Translations under genes and position numbers: made by a program
DNA from: Bacteroidaceae bacterium
GTDB taxonomy: Bacteria; Bacteroidota; Bacteroidia; Bacteroidales; Bacteroidaceae
Direction of reading: 5' to 3'
Assembly: GCA_017428785.1 (NCBI GenBank)
Contig: JAFRQD010000053.1
Span: 1-58,511 of the forward strand
Length of the DNA stretch: 58,511 bases
The notes under the pieces: generated by a model
The model's database searches: none
The model's input: only the letters and a program-made list of their open reading frames with translations
What the model was told of the DNA's origin: nothing
In this document: positions 1 to 7,078 of the stretch, piece by piece
Layout: every line of letters starts with the position of its first letter
Numbering within the stretch: the stretch's first letter is position 1

Positions 1-195
1 CAGCCGATCACCTATGAAGTCGTAGAAATGAGTGACATGCTTCTCGAACTGGTCAGCACCATCCACATCATCGTAGTAGGTATAGTCGCCGATGATGATA
101 CGCGGGTTCTTCACCACGTTCTTGATAAAGCAGAGGCTTGGAATCTTCGGATTCGGAAAAGCCTCATTAGGGTTGGGTCTATTATTGATTTCCAT
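1..195 (-). CDS. Vat/XAT-type O-acetyltransferase, 5' part (runs off the window)
   Basis: Only the first 65 codons are present; the gene continues beyond base 1. The reading starts at the ATG complementary to 193-195 and contains IPSLCFIKNVVKNPRIIIGD, then YTYYDD and HFYDFIGDRL. This is the arrangement at the start of the xenobiotic acetyltransferase family (Vat streptogramin and CatB-type chloramphenicol acetyltransferases), which are left-handed beta-helix trimers using acetyl-CoA. The catalytic His region is outside the window, so activity and substrate cannot be judged. Two TAnnTTTG promoter words lie upstream on this strand. It is divergent from a drug-efflux-type operon, which fits a resistance role, but many chromosomal XAT proteins have unknown substrates. 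Confidence 0.8.
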   Translation of the reverse strand, partial: MEINNRPNPNEAFPNPKIPSLCFIKNVVKNPRIIIGDYTYYDDVDGADQFEKHVTHFYDFIGDRL

Positions 196-216
196 AAATT
201 CCGATTTATCTTAGGG

Positions 217-224
217 CAAAGGTA
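217..224 (-). promoter_or_regulatory. -7 box TACCTTTG for the acetyltransferase
   Basis: The reverse strand reads TACCTTTG here, a perfect Bacteroidetes -7 word, 22 bp from the acetyltransferase ATG. I see no convincing -33 TTTG at the expected spacing, so the upstream site at 352-382 may be the main promoter. Confidence 0.5.
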
Positions 225-351
225 CGACATTTTTTGAAATGAGCGGTGCCCTTCCCCTATTAAAAAGCACAAAGCCAAGCACAAAAACTCCTGAAAAGCC
301 GGAATCAGTTCGATGATATTAGAAATAAATCGCATAACTATAAGTTCTCTG

Positions 352-382
352 CAAAGGTATGATGAAGGTGAAAAGAACAAAA
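352..382 (-). promoter_or_regulatory. Second promoter directed at the acetyltransferase
   Basis: On the reverse strand TTTTG (378-382) is followed after 18 bp by TACCTTTG (352-359), a good -33/-7 pair. Transcription would run left toward the acetyltransferase with a leader of roughly 150 bases. The reading frame across this leader does not resemble a known protein. Confidence 0.5.
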
Positions 383-435
383 GACAGTATAACCTATCAA
401 ATTTGTTGAATTTAGGAAAAAGCATCGTTGGAAAA

Positions 436-467
436 TTTGGAAAATCGTCCGTTTTGTACTACCTTTG
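436..467 (+). promoter_or_regulatory. Promoter of the efflux operon
   Basis: TTTG (436-439) and TACCTTTG (460-467) are separated by 20 bp, matching the Bacteroidetes -33/-7 consensus. The predicted transcript would have a leader of about 170 bases before the TolC-like gene. The leader holds a short ORF and nested inverted repeats. Confidence 0.7.
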
Positions 468-494
468 CAGGCGATTTTGACAGGAATCCATATT

Positions 495-581
495 ATGAGG
501 CTGCGTTACTACAATTTGGAAATACATCAAATTAACTCCATTCATGACTTTCATAAATGGGGACGCAGTTGCCAGCATTGA
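495..581 (+). CDS. Possible leader peptide of the efflux operon (28 codons)
   Basis: An ATG at 495 opens a 28-codon frame starting MRLRYYNLEIHQ and ending with TGA at 579-581, 63 bases before the TolC-like start. It lies wholly within the predicted 5' leader, about 28 bases after the -7 box. Inverted repeats fall inside it and across its stop codon. This geometry is that of a translational or transcriptional attenuator, as in leaders of ribosome-targeting-antibiotic resistance genes. There is no sequence proof that it is translated, and I do not recognise the peptide. Confidence 0.35.
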   Translation: MRLRYYNLEIHQINSIHDFHKWGRSCQH

Positions 582-610
582 TTGTTTCGTTCGTTTGTGT
601 GTAACAATCA
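501..610 (+). promoter_or_regulatory. Nested hairpins in the efflux operon leader
   Basis: CTGCGT (501-506) pairs with ACGCAG (563-568). Inside is a 10-bp stem with one mismatch, CCATTCATGA (538-547) against TCATAAATGG (551-560), with a 3-base loop. A second stem, TGATTGTT (579-586) with AACAATCA (603-610), contains the leader peptide stop codon. No T-run follows, so this is not a plain terminator. Confidence 0.4.
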
Positions 611-644
611 TCTGTAGAATCATTTAACCTTATTATATCTTTTT

Positions 645-1985
645 ATGTTGAGCAAGAAATCCCTGCTCATGTTTGCTGTTGCAATCATGGGCACTGGGAG
701 GTGTGTGATGGCTCAGGTTCCGCCTGCGCCTGAGCGAAGCGAAGAACTGTCCATGTCGCTGGAGCAACTGTTCCGGACGGCTGAAGAGCACAACACCTCC
801 ATCAAGAGTTTTCAGTCTGCCATCCAGGAAGCCGAGGCAGGCGTTAAAGCAGCCAAGTCAGAGCAATTACCCGATGTTGATGCCTCACTCTCGTTCTCCT
901 ACCTGGGAGGCGGCTGGATTAGTGACCGAGATTTTAAGAATGCTGTAGGCATACACATTCCGCACTACGGCAGCAATCTGGCTATACAAGCCTCATGGGC
1001 CGTCTATACAGGTGGAGCCATCAGAAGTGGCATCAACCTCAGTCAGCTGCAGGCGGACATGGCGCAGACCAATGCCCAAGAGAACCGCCAGCGCGTAAGG
1101 ATGTTGCTGACAGGGCACTACTTGCAACTTCACAATCTGAAGAATCAGCAGCGCGTGTTTGATGAGAATATCGCCCTGACAGAAACCCTAATCGAGCAGA
1201 CCAGGAAAAGGCAATCGGAAGGTGTGGTGCTGAAGAACGACATCATACGCTACGAACTGCAGTTGGAACAGCTGAAGCTGGGTCGCACACAGGTACAGAA
1301 CCAAGCCAAGATCGTAAACCACCAGCTGGTTACGGCACTTGGCATCGAAGAAGACATATCAATCCTTCCGACAGAAGCCTTTGAAAAGGAAACCGATGAG
1401 ATAGAAGCGGAAAGCAATTGGCAACAGGCAGCAACATACAATGCGCCAGCCCTCAAGCAGGCTCAGCTGGGCATAGAGATGTCCCAACAGAAAGAGCGCT
1501 TGGAGAAGAGTGCCCGCCGACCTACAATTGCCCTCATAGCTGAGGAGCATCTTGACGGGCCTATTACGGTGGAGATACCTAATCTGAACAAGAACCTGAA
1601 CTATTGCTTTGTGGGTGTAGGGATGAAATACCGCTTCGGTTCACTCTATAAGAACAGCAAGCGCATCCGTCAGGCCCGAATAGCCACCGAAACAGCCCGC
1701 CACCAGCAGCAAGCGACCATAGAGCATGTGGAGAATGCAGTCCAAGCTGGCTATACTGATTATGAGACAACACTCACAGAACTGGATACGAGCAAGAAGA
1801 GTGTCGAGCTGGCACAGCATAACTATAGTGTCATCAGCAACCGCTATCAGAATGGACTGGCACTTGTGACAGACATGGTGGATGCAGCCAATCAGCGGCT
1901 TGATGCCCAGCTTGCACTCGTGAACAGCCGCATAAAAGTGTTGTTCAACTATTATAATTTGAAATACATTACAGGTACATTATAA
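645..1985 (+). CDS. TolC-family outer membrane efflux protein
   Basis: The 446-residue protein has an N-terminal signal peptide ending near MAQ (residue 24). Two long alpha-helical halves rich in Gln, Ala and Glu follow, the TolC/OprM layout. The C-terminal half contains the SRIKVLFNYYNLKYITGTL ending typical of Bacteroidetes outer membrane efflux proteins. It should form the trimeric outer-membrane channel of the system completed by the next two genes, which lie 17 and 3 bp apart. The closest functional analogy is TolC with EmrAB. The substrate cannot be read from the sequence. Confidence 0.9.
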   Translation: MLSKKSLLMFAVAIMGTGRCVMAQVPPAPERSEELSMSLEQLFRTAEEHNTSIKSFQSAIQEAEAGVKAAKSEQLPDVDASLSFSYLGGGWISDRDFKNAVGIHIPHYGSNLAIQASWAVYTGGAIRSGINLSQLQADMAQTNAQENRQRVRMLLTGHYLQLHNLKNQQRVFDENIALTETLIEQTRKRQSEGVVLKNDIIRYELQLEQLKLGRTQVQNQAKIVNHQLVTALGIEEDISILPTEAFEKETDEIEAESNWQQAATYNAPALKQAQLGIEMSQQKERLEKSARRPTIALIAEEHLDGPITVEIPNLNKNLNYCFVGVGMKYRFGSLYKNSKRIRQARIATETARHQQQATIEHVENAVQAGYTDYETTLTELDTSKKSVELAQHNYSVISNRYQNGLALVTDMVDAANQRLDAQLALVNSRIKVLFNYYNLKYITGTL

Positions 1986-2002
1986 ATATAGTAAATTACA
2001 AA

Positions 2003-3037
2003 ATGGAAAAGCATAAACTTTCATCCCTCATCTACAATTACGTAATCATCTGCTTCCTGCTGGTTGGAGCTACCATTGTGTTATTGCAGTTTGTACATTT
2101 CGGCAAGATAGAATTTACCGACAATGCCCGTGTACGCCAGCACATCACCCCTCAAAACACGCGAGTTCAAGGATTCATTCGTGAGATTCGCTTTGAGGAG
2201 TTCCAGCCTGTTCATAAGGGCGATACTCTGGCCATCATCGAAACAGCAGAGTTCCGTCTTCGACTGGCTCAGGCAGAAGCTGACCTGGCCCGTGCAGAGC
2301 AAGGCAGCAAGGCGACTGGCAGCAGTATTCAGACCACAGAAGGAAACATCATGGTGACGGAGGCAAGTATTGAGGATGCCCGCGCCCAGATGGAGAATGC
2401 CCAGCGCGAGGACAAACGCTTTGAGAAACTGCTTTCGGAAGATGCTGTCACCCAACAACAGTATGACAATGTCCACACAGCCTACCTCTCAGCCAAGGCC
2501 CGCTATGAGCAAGTGCAACGTTCGCGCATGGCTCAGCATCTTGTAAAGAACGAGCAACAGCATCATCTCTCAGCCTCCGTGGCAGCTCTTGAACTGGCAC
2601 GAGCAGCTGTTGACCTGGCTCGCCTGAATCTCTCGTATTGCTACATCTTAGCGACCTGCGACGGTGTACTAGGCACTAAGGACATACAGGAAGGTCAGCT
2701 CGTACAGCCTGGCCAGACATTGGTGAACATTGTCTCAGACGACGAGAAGTGGGTTGAAGCCAACTATAAGGAAAGCCAGCTGCAGCATATCAAGGTCGGC
2801 TCGAAAGCAAGCATAAAGGCAGATGCCGTACCCGACGAGCAATACGATGGAGTGGTTCAACGCATCAGCTACGCCACAGGCTCAGCCTTCTCCCTGCTAC
2901 CCATCGATAATGCAACAGGAAACTTTGTCAAGGTGGAGCAACGCGTGACAGTTCGCATATCGCTGGACGGTAACAGCCCGGAGAAACTCGAGAAACTGCA
3001 TGCAGGCTACAATGTGGAATGTGAAGTAAAGTATTAG
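2003..3037 (+). CDS. HlyD/EmrA-family membrane fusion protein
   Basis: The 344-residue protein has one N-terminal membrane helix (about residues 10-32), a biotinyl-lipoyl half-motif, and a long coiled-coil hairpin (about residues 85-200). The second lipoyl half contains ILATCDGVLGTKDIQEGQLV, and a beta-barrel domain follows. It would bridge the inner-membrane transporter encoded next to the TolC-like channel encoded before it. The order channel-adaptor-pump and the short spacing indicate one transcript. Confidence 0.92.
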   Translation: MEKHKLSSLIYNYVIICFLLVGATIVLLQFVHFGKIEFTDNARVRQHITPQNTRVQGFIREIRFEEFQPVHKGDTLAIIETAEFRLRLAQAEADLARAEQGSKATGSSIQTTEGNIMVTEASIEDARAQMENAQREDKRFEKLLSEDAVTQQQYDNVHTAYLSAKARYEQVQRSRMAQHLVKNEQQHHLSASVAALELARAAVDLARLNLSYCYILATCDGVLGTKDIQEGQLVQPGQTLVNIVSDDEKWVEANYKESQLQHIKVGSKASIKADAVPDEQYDGVVQRISYATGSAFSLLPIDNATGNFVKVEQRVTVRISLDGNSPEKLEKLHAGYNVECEVKY

Positions 3038-3040
3038 AGC

Positions 3041-4666
3041 ATGTTGCCATTACCTCCTCCACCTCCTGCAGGCATGGGCTTCATGATGCCTATGTTCCGC
3101 TCTTGGGTGCCAAAACGTATTCAGCCCTGGATATATGTCGTGACAGTATTCTGCGTACAGTTTAGTAGCGGCATGTATTTGGGAGCCTTGGATGCTATCC
3201 GCGGTACCACAAACTTTATGATAGAAGACCTGCTCATGCTGCTTTATGCAGGATTGGCAGGCATGGCCATATACTTCCCCATGCTCTTCCGTATGAAGTT
3301 CCGCTTCACCAATCAGCAACTCCTGTGCGGAGCCGCCATCGTGATAGGCATCTGCAACTTCATCACGATGTATTGCCAGTCCATGCCCATACTTCTGGCC
3401 GTATGTTTTATATCCGGCATGGCAAAGATACAAGGGACCTTCGAGTGTATGTCGAATATCCAGCTGTGGATAACCCCCAGGCGCGACTTTGCCGTATTCT
3501 TTCCCGTCCTTCACATCGTCCTGCTGACAGCCATCGAGGGCAGCGGATTCCTGGCTGCATGGTTCGCTCACCACTTCACATGGCAGATGATGCACCTGTT
3601 CACTATCGGCACCATGTCGTTCATACTTCTCACACAACTGACCCTTTGCCGTCCCTTCTGTCCTATGCCGCAAAGGATTCCCCTGAAGGGCATCGATTTC
3701 CTGTCGGGGCTGCTCATCAGTCTGCTCATGCTTGTGGTGTGCTACATCATGGTCTATGGCGACTATCGCATGTGGATGTCGAACCCGGGCCTGCGACTGC
3801 TCGTCGGAGTGGCCTTTTTGCTTGCCGCGCTCATAATGCACAGGCTCTCGCACGTAAGCAATCCCTACGTGTCGCCAAGGATATTCACCTATCGGAATGT
3901 GCTCCCCATACTCGTAGTTACTGCCATAGGCGAACTGTTGTTAGGTTGTGAGCATACGGTAGAAGAAATCCTTTACGAAGAAGTGATAGGCCTGGAGGAA
4001 CTGACCAAGGAAAAGCAGTTTCTATGGGCTTTGCCGGGCGTCTATGTTGGCGTACTCATCGACCTGCTGTGGCTGAAAGTCCTGAAGTGGCGCGTATGGA
4101 AGCTTTTCGGCATCGGCTTCGGCCTGATTCTTGTCTATGCCGTACTGATGTATTTCACCCTCGACATGCAGGTGAACATAGAGCAGTACCGGCTTTCCAT
4201 TGTGTTTCGAGGATGCGCATACGCCATACTGGCAGCCACACTCATGTGGTCGCTCGACGAATCGATACCCGACCTAGAGCAATTCTTCATGGGCCTCTTC
4301 GTCTTCAACATCTTCCACATGTATCTGGCAGGCGCAGCAGGCTACGGCATCTATACCACCCTGTTCTCGCATTTCCTCAACGACGACATCAGCAGATATG
4401 GAAGTCAGCTGACACTAAGCCGGCTCAACATGCACGACTTCGATATGGGGCAGTTTATGAGTCAGCACTATTTGCATTCCATGATGTCTGTCGCGCTCAA
4501 ACAGGTGTATGGCATCGTCATTTGGATAAGCGGAGGAATGACAGCTCTGTTCCTGTTGCTCGACATCCCAGCCGTGCGAACCAATGCCCGCAAGATTCCT
4601 TATTGGCCCGTCTATGGTATAGAATATCTCTCTCGCCTACGTCCGCTTTATTACAAAAAGAAATAA
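3041..4666 (+). CDS. EmrB-like MFS multidrug transporter (DHA2-type)
   Basis: The 541-residue polytopic protein starts 3 bp after the HlyD stop and has about 14 predicted hydrophobic segments, matching the DHA2 branch of the major facilitator superfamily. The N-terminus is unusually proline-rich (MLPLPPPPPAGMGF) before the first helix. Acidic residues inside the membrane part (for example in GELLLGCEHTVEEILYEE) could carry protons. It is the energised inner-membrane part of the tripartite exporter. Sequence drift from classical EmrB is considerable, so the call rests mainly on topology and operon context. Confidence 0.8.
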   Translation: MLPLPPPPPAGMGFMMPMFRSWVPKRIQPWIYVVTVFCVQFSSGMYLGALDAIRGTTNFMIEDLLMLLYAGLAGMAIYFPMLFRMKFRFTNQQLLCGAAIVIGICNFITMYCQSMPILLAVCFISGMAKIQGTFECMSNIQLWITPRRDFAVFFPVLHIVLLTAIEGSGFLAAWFAHHFTWQMMHLFTIGTMSFILLTQLTLCRPFCPMPQRIPLKGIDFLSGLLISLLMLVVCYIMVYGDYRMWMSNPGLRLLVGVAFLLAALIMHRLSHVSNPYVSPRIFTYRNVLPILVVTAIGELLLGCEHTVEEILYEEVIGLEELTKEKQFLWALPGVYVGVLIDLLWLKVLKWRVWKLFGIGFGLILVYAVLMYFTLDMQVNIEQYRLSIVFRGCAYAILAATLMWSLDESIPDLEQFFMGLFVFNIFHMYLAGAAGYGIYTTLFSHFLNDDISRYGSQLTLSRLNMHDFDMGQFMSQHYLHSMMSVALKQVYGIVIWISGGMTALFLLLDIPAVRTNARKIPYWPVYGIEYLSRLRPLYYKKK

Positions 4667-4724
4667 GAATAACATCATCAGTTCGACAGCCTTAGACGTA
4701 TATTCCATAGCTAAAAGTTTTCTG

Positions 4725-4732
4725 CAAAGGTA
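4725..4732 (-). promoter_or_regulatory. Orphan reverse -7 box TACCTTTG
   Basis: The reverse strand reads TACCTTTGCAGA between the pump gene and the thioesterase gene. No gene on that strand lies downstream; transcription would be antisense to the 3' end of the pump gene. The same AGTTnTCTGCAAAGGTA context occurs at 343-359. No good -33 box was found, so this may be chance. Confidence 0.3.
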
Positions 4733-4800
4733 CAGCTGTAAGATGAATCGTGTAAAGACAGATTAACACAGAAGATGCATGATTATTCAAATAATTGTTG

Positions 4801-4808
4801 TATCTTTG
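4801..4808 (+). promoter_or_regulatory. -7 box TATCTTTG for the acyl-ACP thioesterase
   Basis: TATCTTTGC preceded by AATAATTGTTG. The same run AATAATTGTTGTATCTTTGC occurs at the MORN-protein promoter (to 43285). Transcription should begin near 4813, exactly at a long inverted repeat. Confidence 0.6.
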
Positions 4809-4810
4809 CA

Positions 4811-4853
4811 GGGGAAAACGGAAACATCTAGCTTGATGGGTCGGCTTTTCCCC
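4811..4853 (+). promoter_or_regulatory. 5'-terminal hairpin in the thioesterase leader
   Basis: GGGGAAAA (4811-4818) and TTTTCCCC (4846-4853) are perfect 8-bp inverted repeats flanking a 27-base loop. The stem would sit at the very 5' end of the mRNA, about 40 bases before the ATG. It might protect the transcript or regulate it. There is no match to a riboswitch class that I recognise. Confidence 0.4.
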
Positions 4854-4891
4854 GTTTAACAGACCATTTTAACCAACATTCTATTGAAGAT

Positions 4892-5596
4892 ATGTATAGC
4901 CTACAATATAAAGTAACGACAAGCACTTGCGACAGCGAAGGACGGCTCAAGCTCTATTCGGCCCTCCAGATGATGCAGGACTGCTCGGAGATGTGGATAG
5001 ACTCGGAGCCTGGCGTCAAGCAGTATTTCGAAGAGCAGAACATGGCCCAGCTGTTGGCAACACGACAGGTGGAGGTCGTCCGTGTGCCCGAATACAAGGA
5101 GGAACTGACGGTAACGAGTACGGTATATGGCATGAAGCCGATGTTTGGCTTCCGCAACACGTTCATCTACGACGCCCAGGGCAATCCCTGCTACAAGACA
5201 TGGAGCATGGGAGCCTTCGTGGACAAGGCTGCTGGCAAGCTGAAACGGGTGGATGATGCCACCATCGCCTCGATGAAGCTGGAGCCGCAACTGGAGATGA
5301 ACTACAAGGACCGCCGCATCATCTTGCCCAAGATGGAGGGTGAGGTGATGGAGCCTATCAAAGTGCTGCGTGCCGACATCGACTACAACCGCCATCTGAA
5401 CAACGCCAACTACATCCGCATGGCTATGGAACTGCTGCCCGAAGGGTTTGCGGTTCGGGGGCTTCGCGTGGAATATCGCGTGGCAGCCAAGTTGGGCGAC
5501 ATGCTGACTCCCACCATCTACCATACGGATGCAGATATCGTCGTAGCCCTCTCTGTCGGAGCAGAGGTCTGTGCCTTGATGGAATTTAGCGAGTAA
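4892..5596 (+). CDS. Acyl-ACP thioesterase (FatA/FatB-like)
   Basis: The 234-residue protein has the double hot-dog layout of bacterial acyl-ACP thioesterases. The N-terminal half includes ATRQVEVVRVPEYKEELTV, and the C-terminal half carries DIDYNRHLNNANYIRMA, the conserved region holding the Asn/His catalytic residues. It should release free fatty acids from acyl-carrier protein in the cytoplasm. It is transcribed alone, with its own promoter and a leader hairpin. Length is normal for the Bacteroidales family. Confidence 0.88.
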   Translation: MYSLQYKVTTSTCDSEGRLKLYSALQMMQDCSEMWIDSEPGVKQYFEEQNMAQLLATRQVEVVRVPEYKEELTVTSTVYGMKPMFGFRNTFIYDAQGNPCYKTWSMGAFVDKAAGKLKRVDDATIASMKLEPQLEMNYKDRRIILPKMEGEVMEPIKVLRADIDYNRHLNNANYIRMAMELLPEGFAVRGLRVEYRVAAKLGDMLTPTIYHTDADIVVALSVGAEVCALMEFSE

Positions 5597-5606
5597 TCAA
5601 AACTAA

Positions 5607-5653
5607 ATCATAGAATGAACTTGTGATCCTTCGTTCGAATGACTTTCTATGAT
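5607..5653 (+). terminator. Inverted repeat after the thioesterase gene
   Basis: ATCATAGAA (5607-5615) pairs perfectly with TTCTATGAT (5645-5653) 11 bp after the stop codon. There is no strong T-run, so it may be a 3'-stabilising structure rather than an intrinsic terminator. Confidence 0.35.
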
Positions 5654-5709
5654 GATATTTCCTCGCTTCTGGCAAAGGGCTGCATCACAACACCCAGGGT
5701 CCCCCAAGC

Positions 5710-5728
5710 TATTGTCCTTTAACTTCCC
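5710..5728. repeat. 19-bp repeat shared with 56345-56363
   Basis: CTATTGTCCTTTAACTTCC occurs here and, identically, at 56345-56363; in both places CCAAGC follows within a few bases. A shortened version (TCTTTAACTTCC) recurs near 5753-5764. It could be the edge of a degraded mobile element, but I cannot name one. Confidence 0.5.
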
Positions 5729-5812
5729 CAAGCGAGCAAAGCGAGCTAACTTCTTTAACTTCCATAAAAATCACAATATCCGAAACTTAAATAAAAGTCT
5801 TTTCACATTAAT

Positions 5813-6236
5813 ATGAAGCTGTCCAGTCTGTTGCTTCTTTCCCCGGTTTGTTGTTTGGCTCAAAGGCAAGTCAGGCCAAACATACTCATTGCCATTGCCG
5901 ACGACCAGTCCTATCCACACGCCTCGGCATATGGTTCGACATGGATAAACACGCCGGCTTTCGACCGTGTTGCTTCGGAAGGATTGCTTTTCAGCAATTG
6001 CTATGCAAGTTCCCCCGGCAGCAGTCCTTTGCGTGCCAGCATGCTTACAGGCCTTTTCCCCTGGCAGATAGAGGAGGCGGGCACACATGCCAGCAGTTTC
6101 CATCGAGATATGTGTGCTATACCGATGTCCTGCAAGAGGCCGGCTATCATGTAGGTTATACAGGGAAAGGGTGGGGGCCGGGCGACTGGAAGGTGTCGGG
6201 AAGAACACAGAACCCCGCAGGACCGGAATACAACGG
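5813..6236 (+). pseudogene. Sulfatase (S1 family, serine type) remnant: frameshifted and truncated
   Basis: The first 97 or so codons encode a signal peptide (MKLSSLLLLSPVCCLAQ), then RPNILIAIADDQSYPHASA and SSPLRASMLTG. The latter fits the (C/S)xPxRx4TG motif whose first residue (Ser70) is converted to formylglycine in sulfatases. The sulfatase reading then continues in another frame: YTDVLQEAGYHVGYTGKGWG and NPAGPEYNGQ. A one-base loss in the TTTC run near 6099-6103 explains the switch. Similarity stops at the end of truA, so about three quarters of a normal sulfatase is missing. Confidence 0.85.
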
Positions 6237-7025
6237 TCAGTATTTGATGTCCACGAGGAAGAGGGCTTTGCCGGGGACGCTTTCGCCGGCGCTGCAACGG
6301 TCTTTGGCTTCGATGATGCGGCGAATGTCTTCAATGCCTATCCTGCCTCGGCCTACTTCAACAAGCGTTCCGACAATGGCGCGAACCATGTTGCGAAGGA
6401 AACGATTGGCGGTGATGGTGAAGCGCCATTGACCGGGAGCAACTTCCTGCCAATAGGCTTCCTTGAGGTCGCAGAGGTTTGTCTTGGTGTCTGTGTTTAC
6501 CTTCGAGAAGCTTGTGAAGTCCTCGTACTCAAGCAGCACCTTTGCCGCCTCGTTCATCTTCTCGAAGTCGAGCTTGAAAGGCACCAGCCAGCTGTAAGCA
6601 TACAGGAAAGGGTCTTTACGCGTATGAATATAATAATGGTATGTGCGCGAGGTGGCAGAGAAGCGTGCATGCATGTCATCGCTTACCTGACGAACATCCT
6701 GAACGGCAATGTCCTGCGGCAAGAGTTTGTTGAGGCGGTATTTTATGGAAGATTGAAGCTGGAGGAATGCAGAATCTTCTTCGCATAGCTCAGGCGCGCC
6801 TGTGCTTTCAATTCCCAATTTTGAATCTTCAATCGTGAAGTGTGCCACCATCATCTTGGCATGCACGCCTGTGTCTGTCCTGCCTGCCCCAACGACCTCA
6901 ATGGGTTGGCGCAATAAGGTGGACAAGGCTTCCTGCAACCTTTGCTGAATGCTGTCGCCATTAGGCTGAATCTGCCAGCCATGATAGCGTGTGCCGTCGT
7001 AGGAGAGCGTGATGAAGAACCTCAT
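6237..7025 (-). CDS. truA: tRNA pseudouridine synthase A
   Basis: The 262-residue protein starts MRFFITLSYDGTRYHGWQIQ and contains GAGRTDTGVHA, with the catalytic Asp of the TruA family. FLRNMVRAIVGTLVEVGRG follows near the C-terminus. It forms pseudouridine at positions 38-40 of tRNA anticodon stems. Length is normal. Its stop codon lies exactly where the sulfatase remnant on the other strand ends. It is 53 bp downstream of the endonuclease genes on the same strand and may be co-transcribed with them. Confidence 0.95.
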   Translation of the reverse strand: MRFFITLSYDGTRYHGWQIQPNGDSIQQRLQEALSTLLRQPIEVVGAGRTDTGVHAKMMVAHFTIEDSKLGIESTGAPELCEEDSAFLQLQSSIKYRLNKLLPQDIAVQDVRQVSDDMHARFSATSRTYHYYIHTRKDPFLYAYSWLVPFKLDFEKMNEAAKVLLEYEDFTSFSKVNTDTKTNLCDLKEAYWQEVAPGQWRFTITANRFLRNMVRAIVGTLVEVGRGRIGIEDIRRIIEAKDRCSAGESVPGKALFLVDIKY

Positions 7026-7078
7026 ATAACATTGAAAATTGATGGTTGGAAATAGGCATTGTTTTTCCCCGAAGGCCG

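Noticed and set aside
111-425. 104-codon reverse frame upstream of the acetyltransferase
   Set aside because: It overlaps the acetyltransferase start in another frame and both promoter boxes; no family resemblance.
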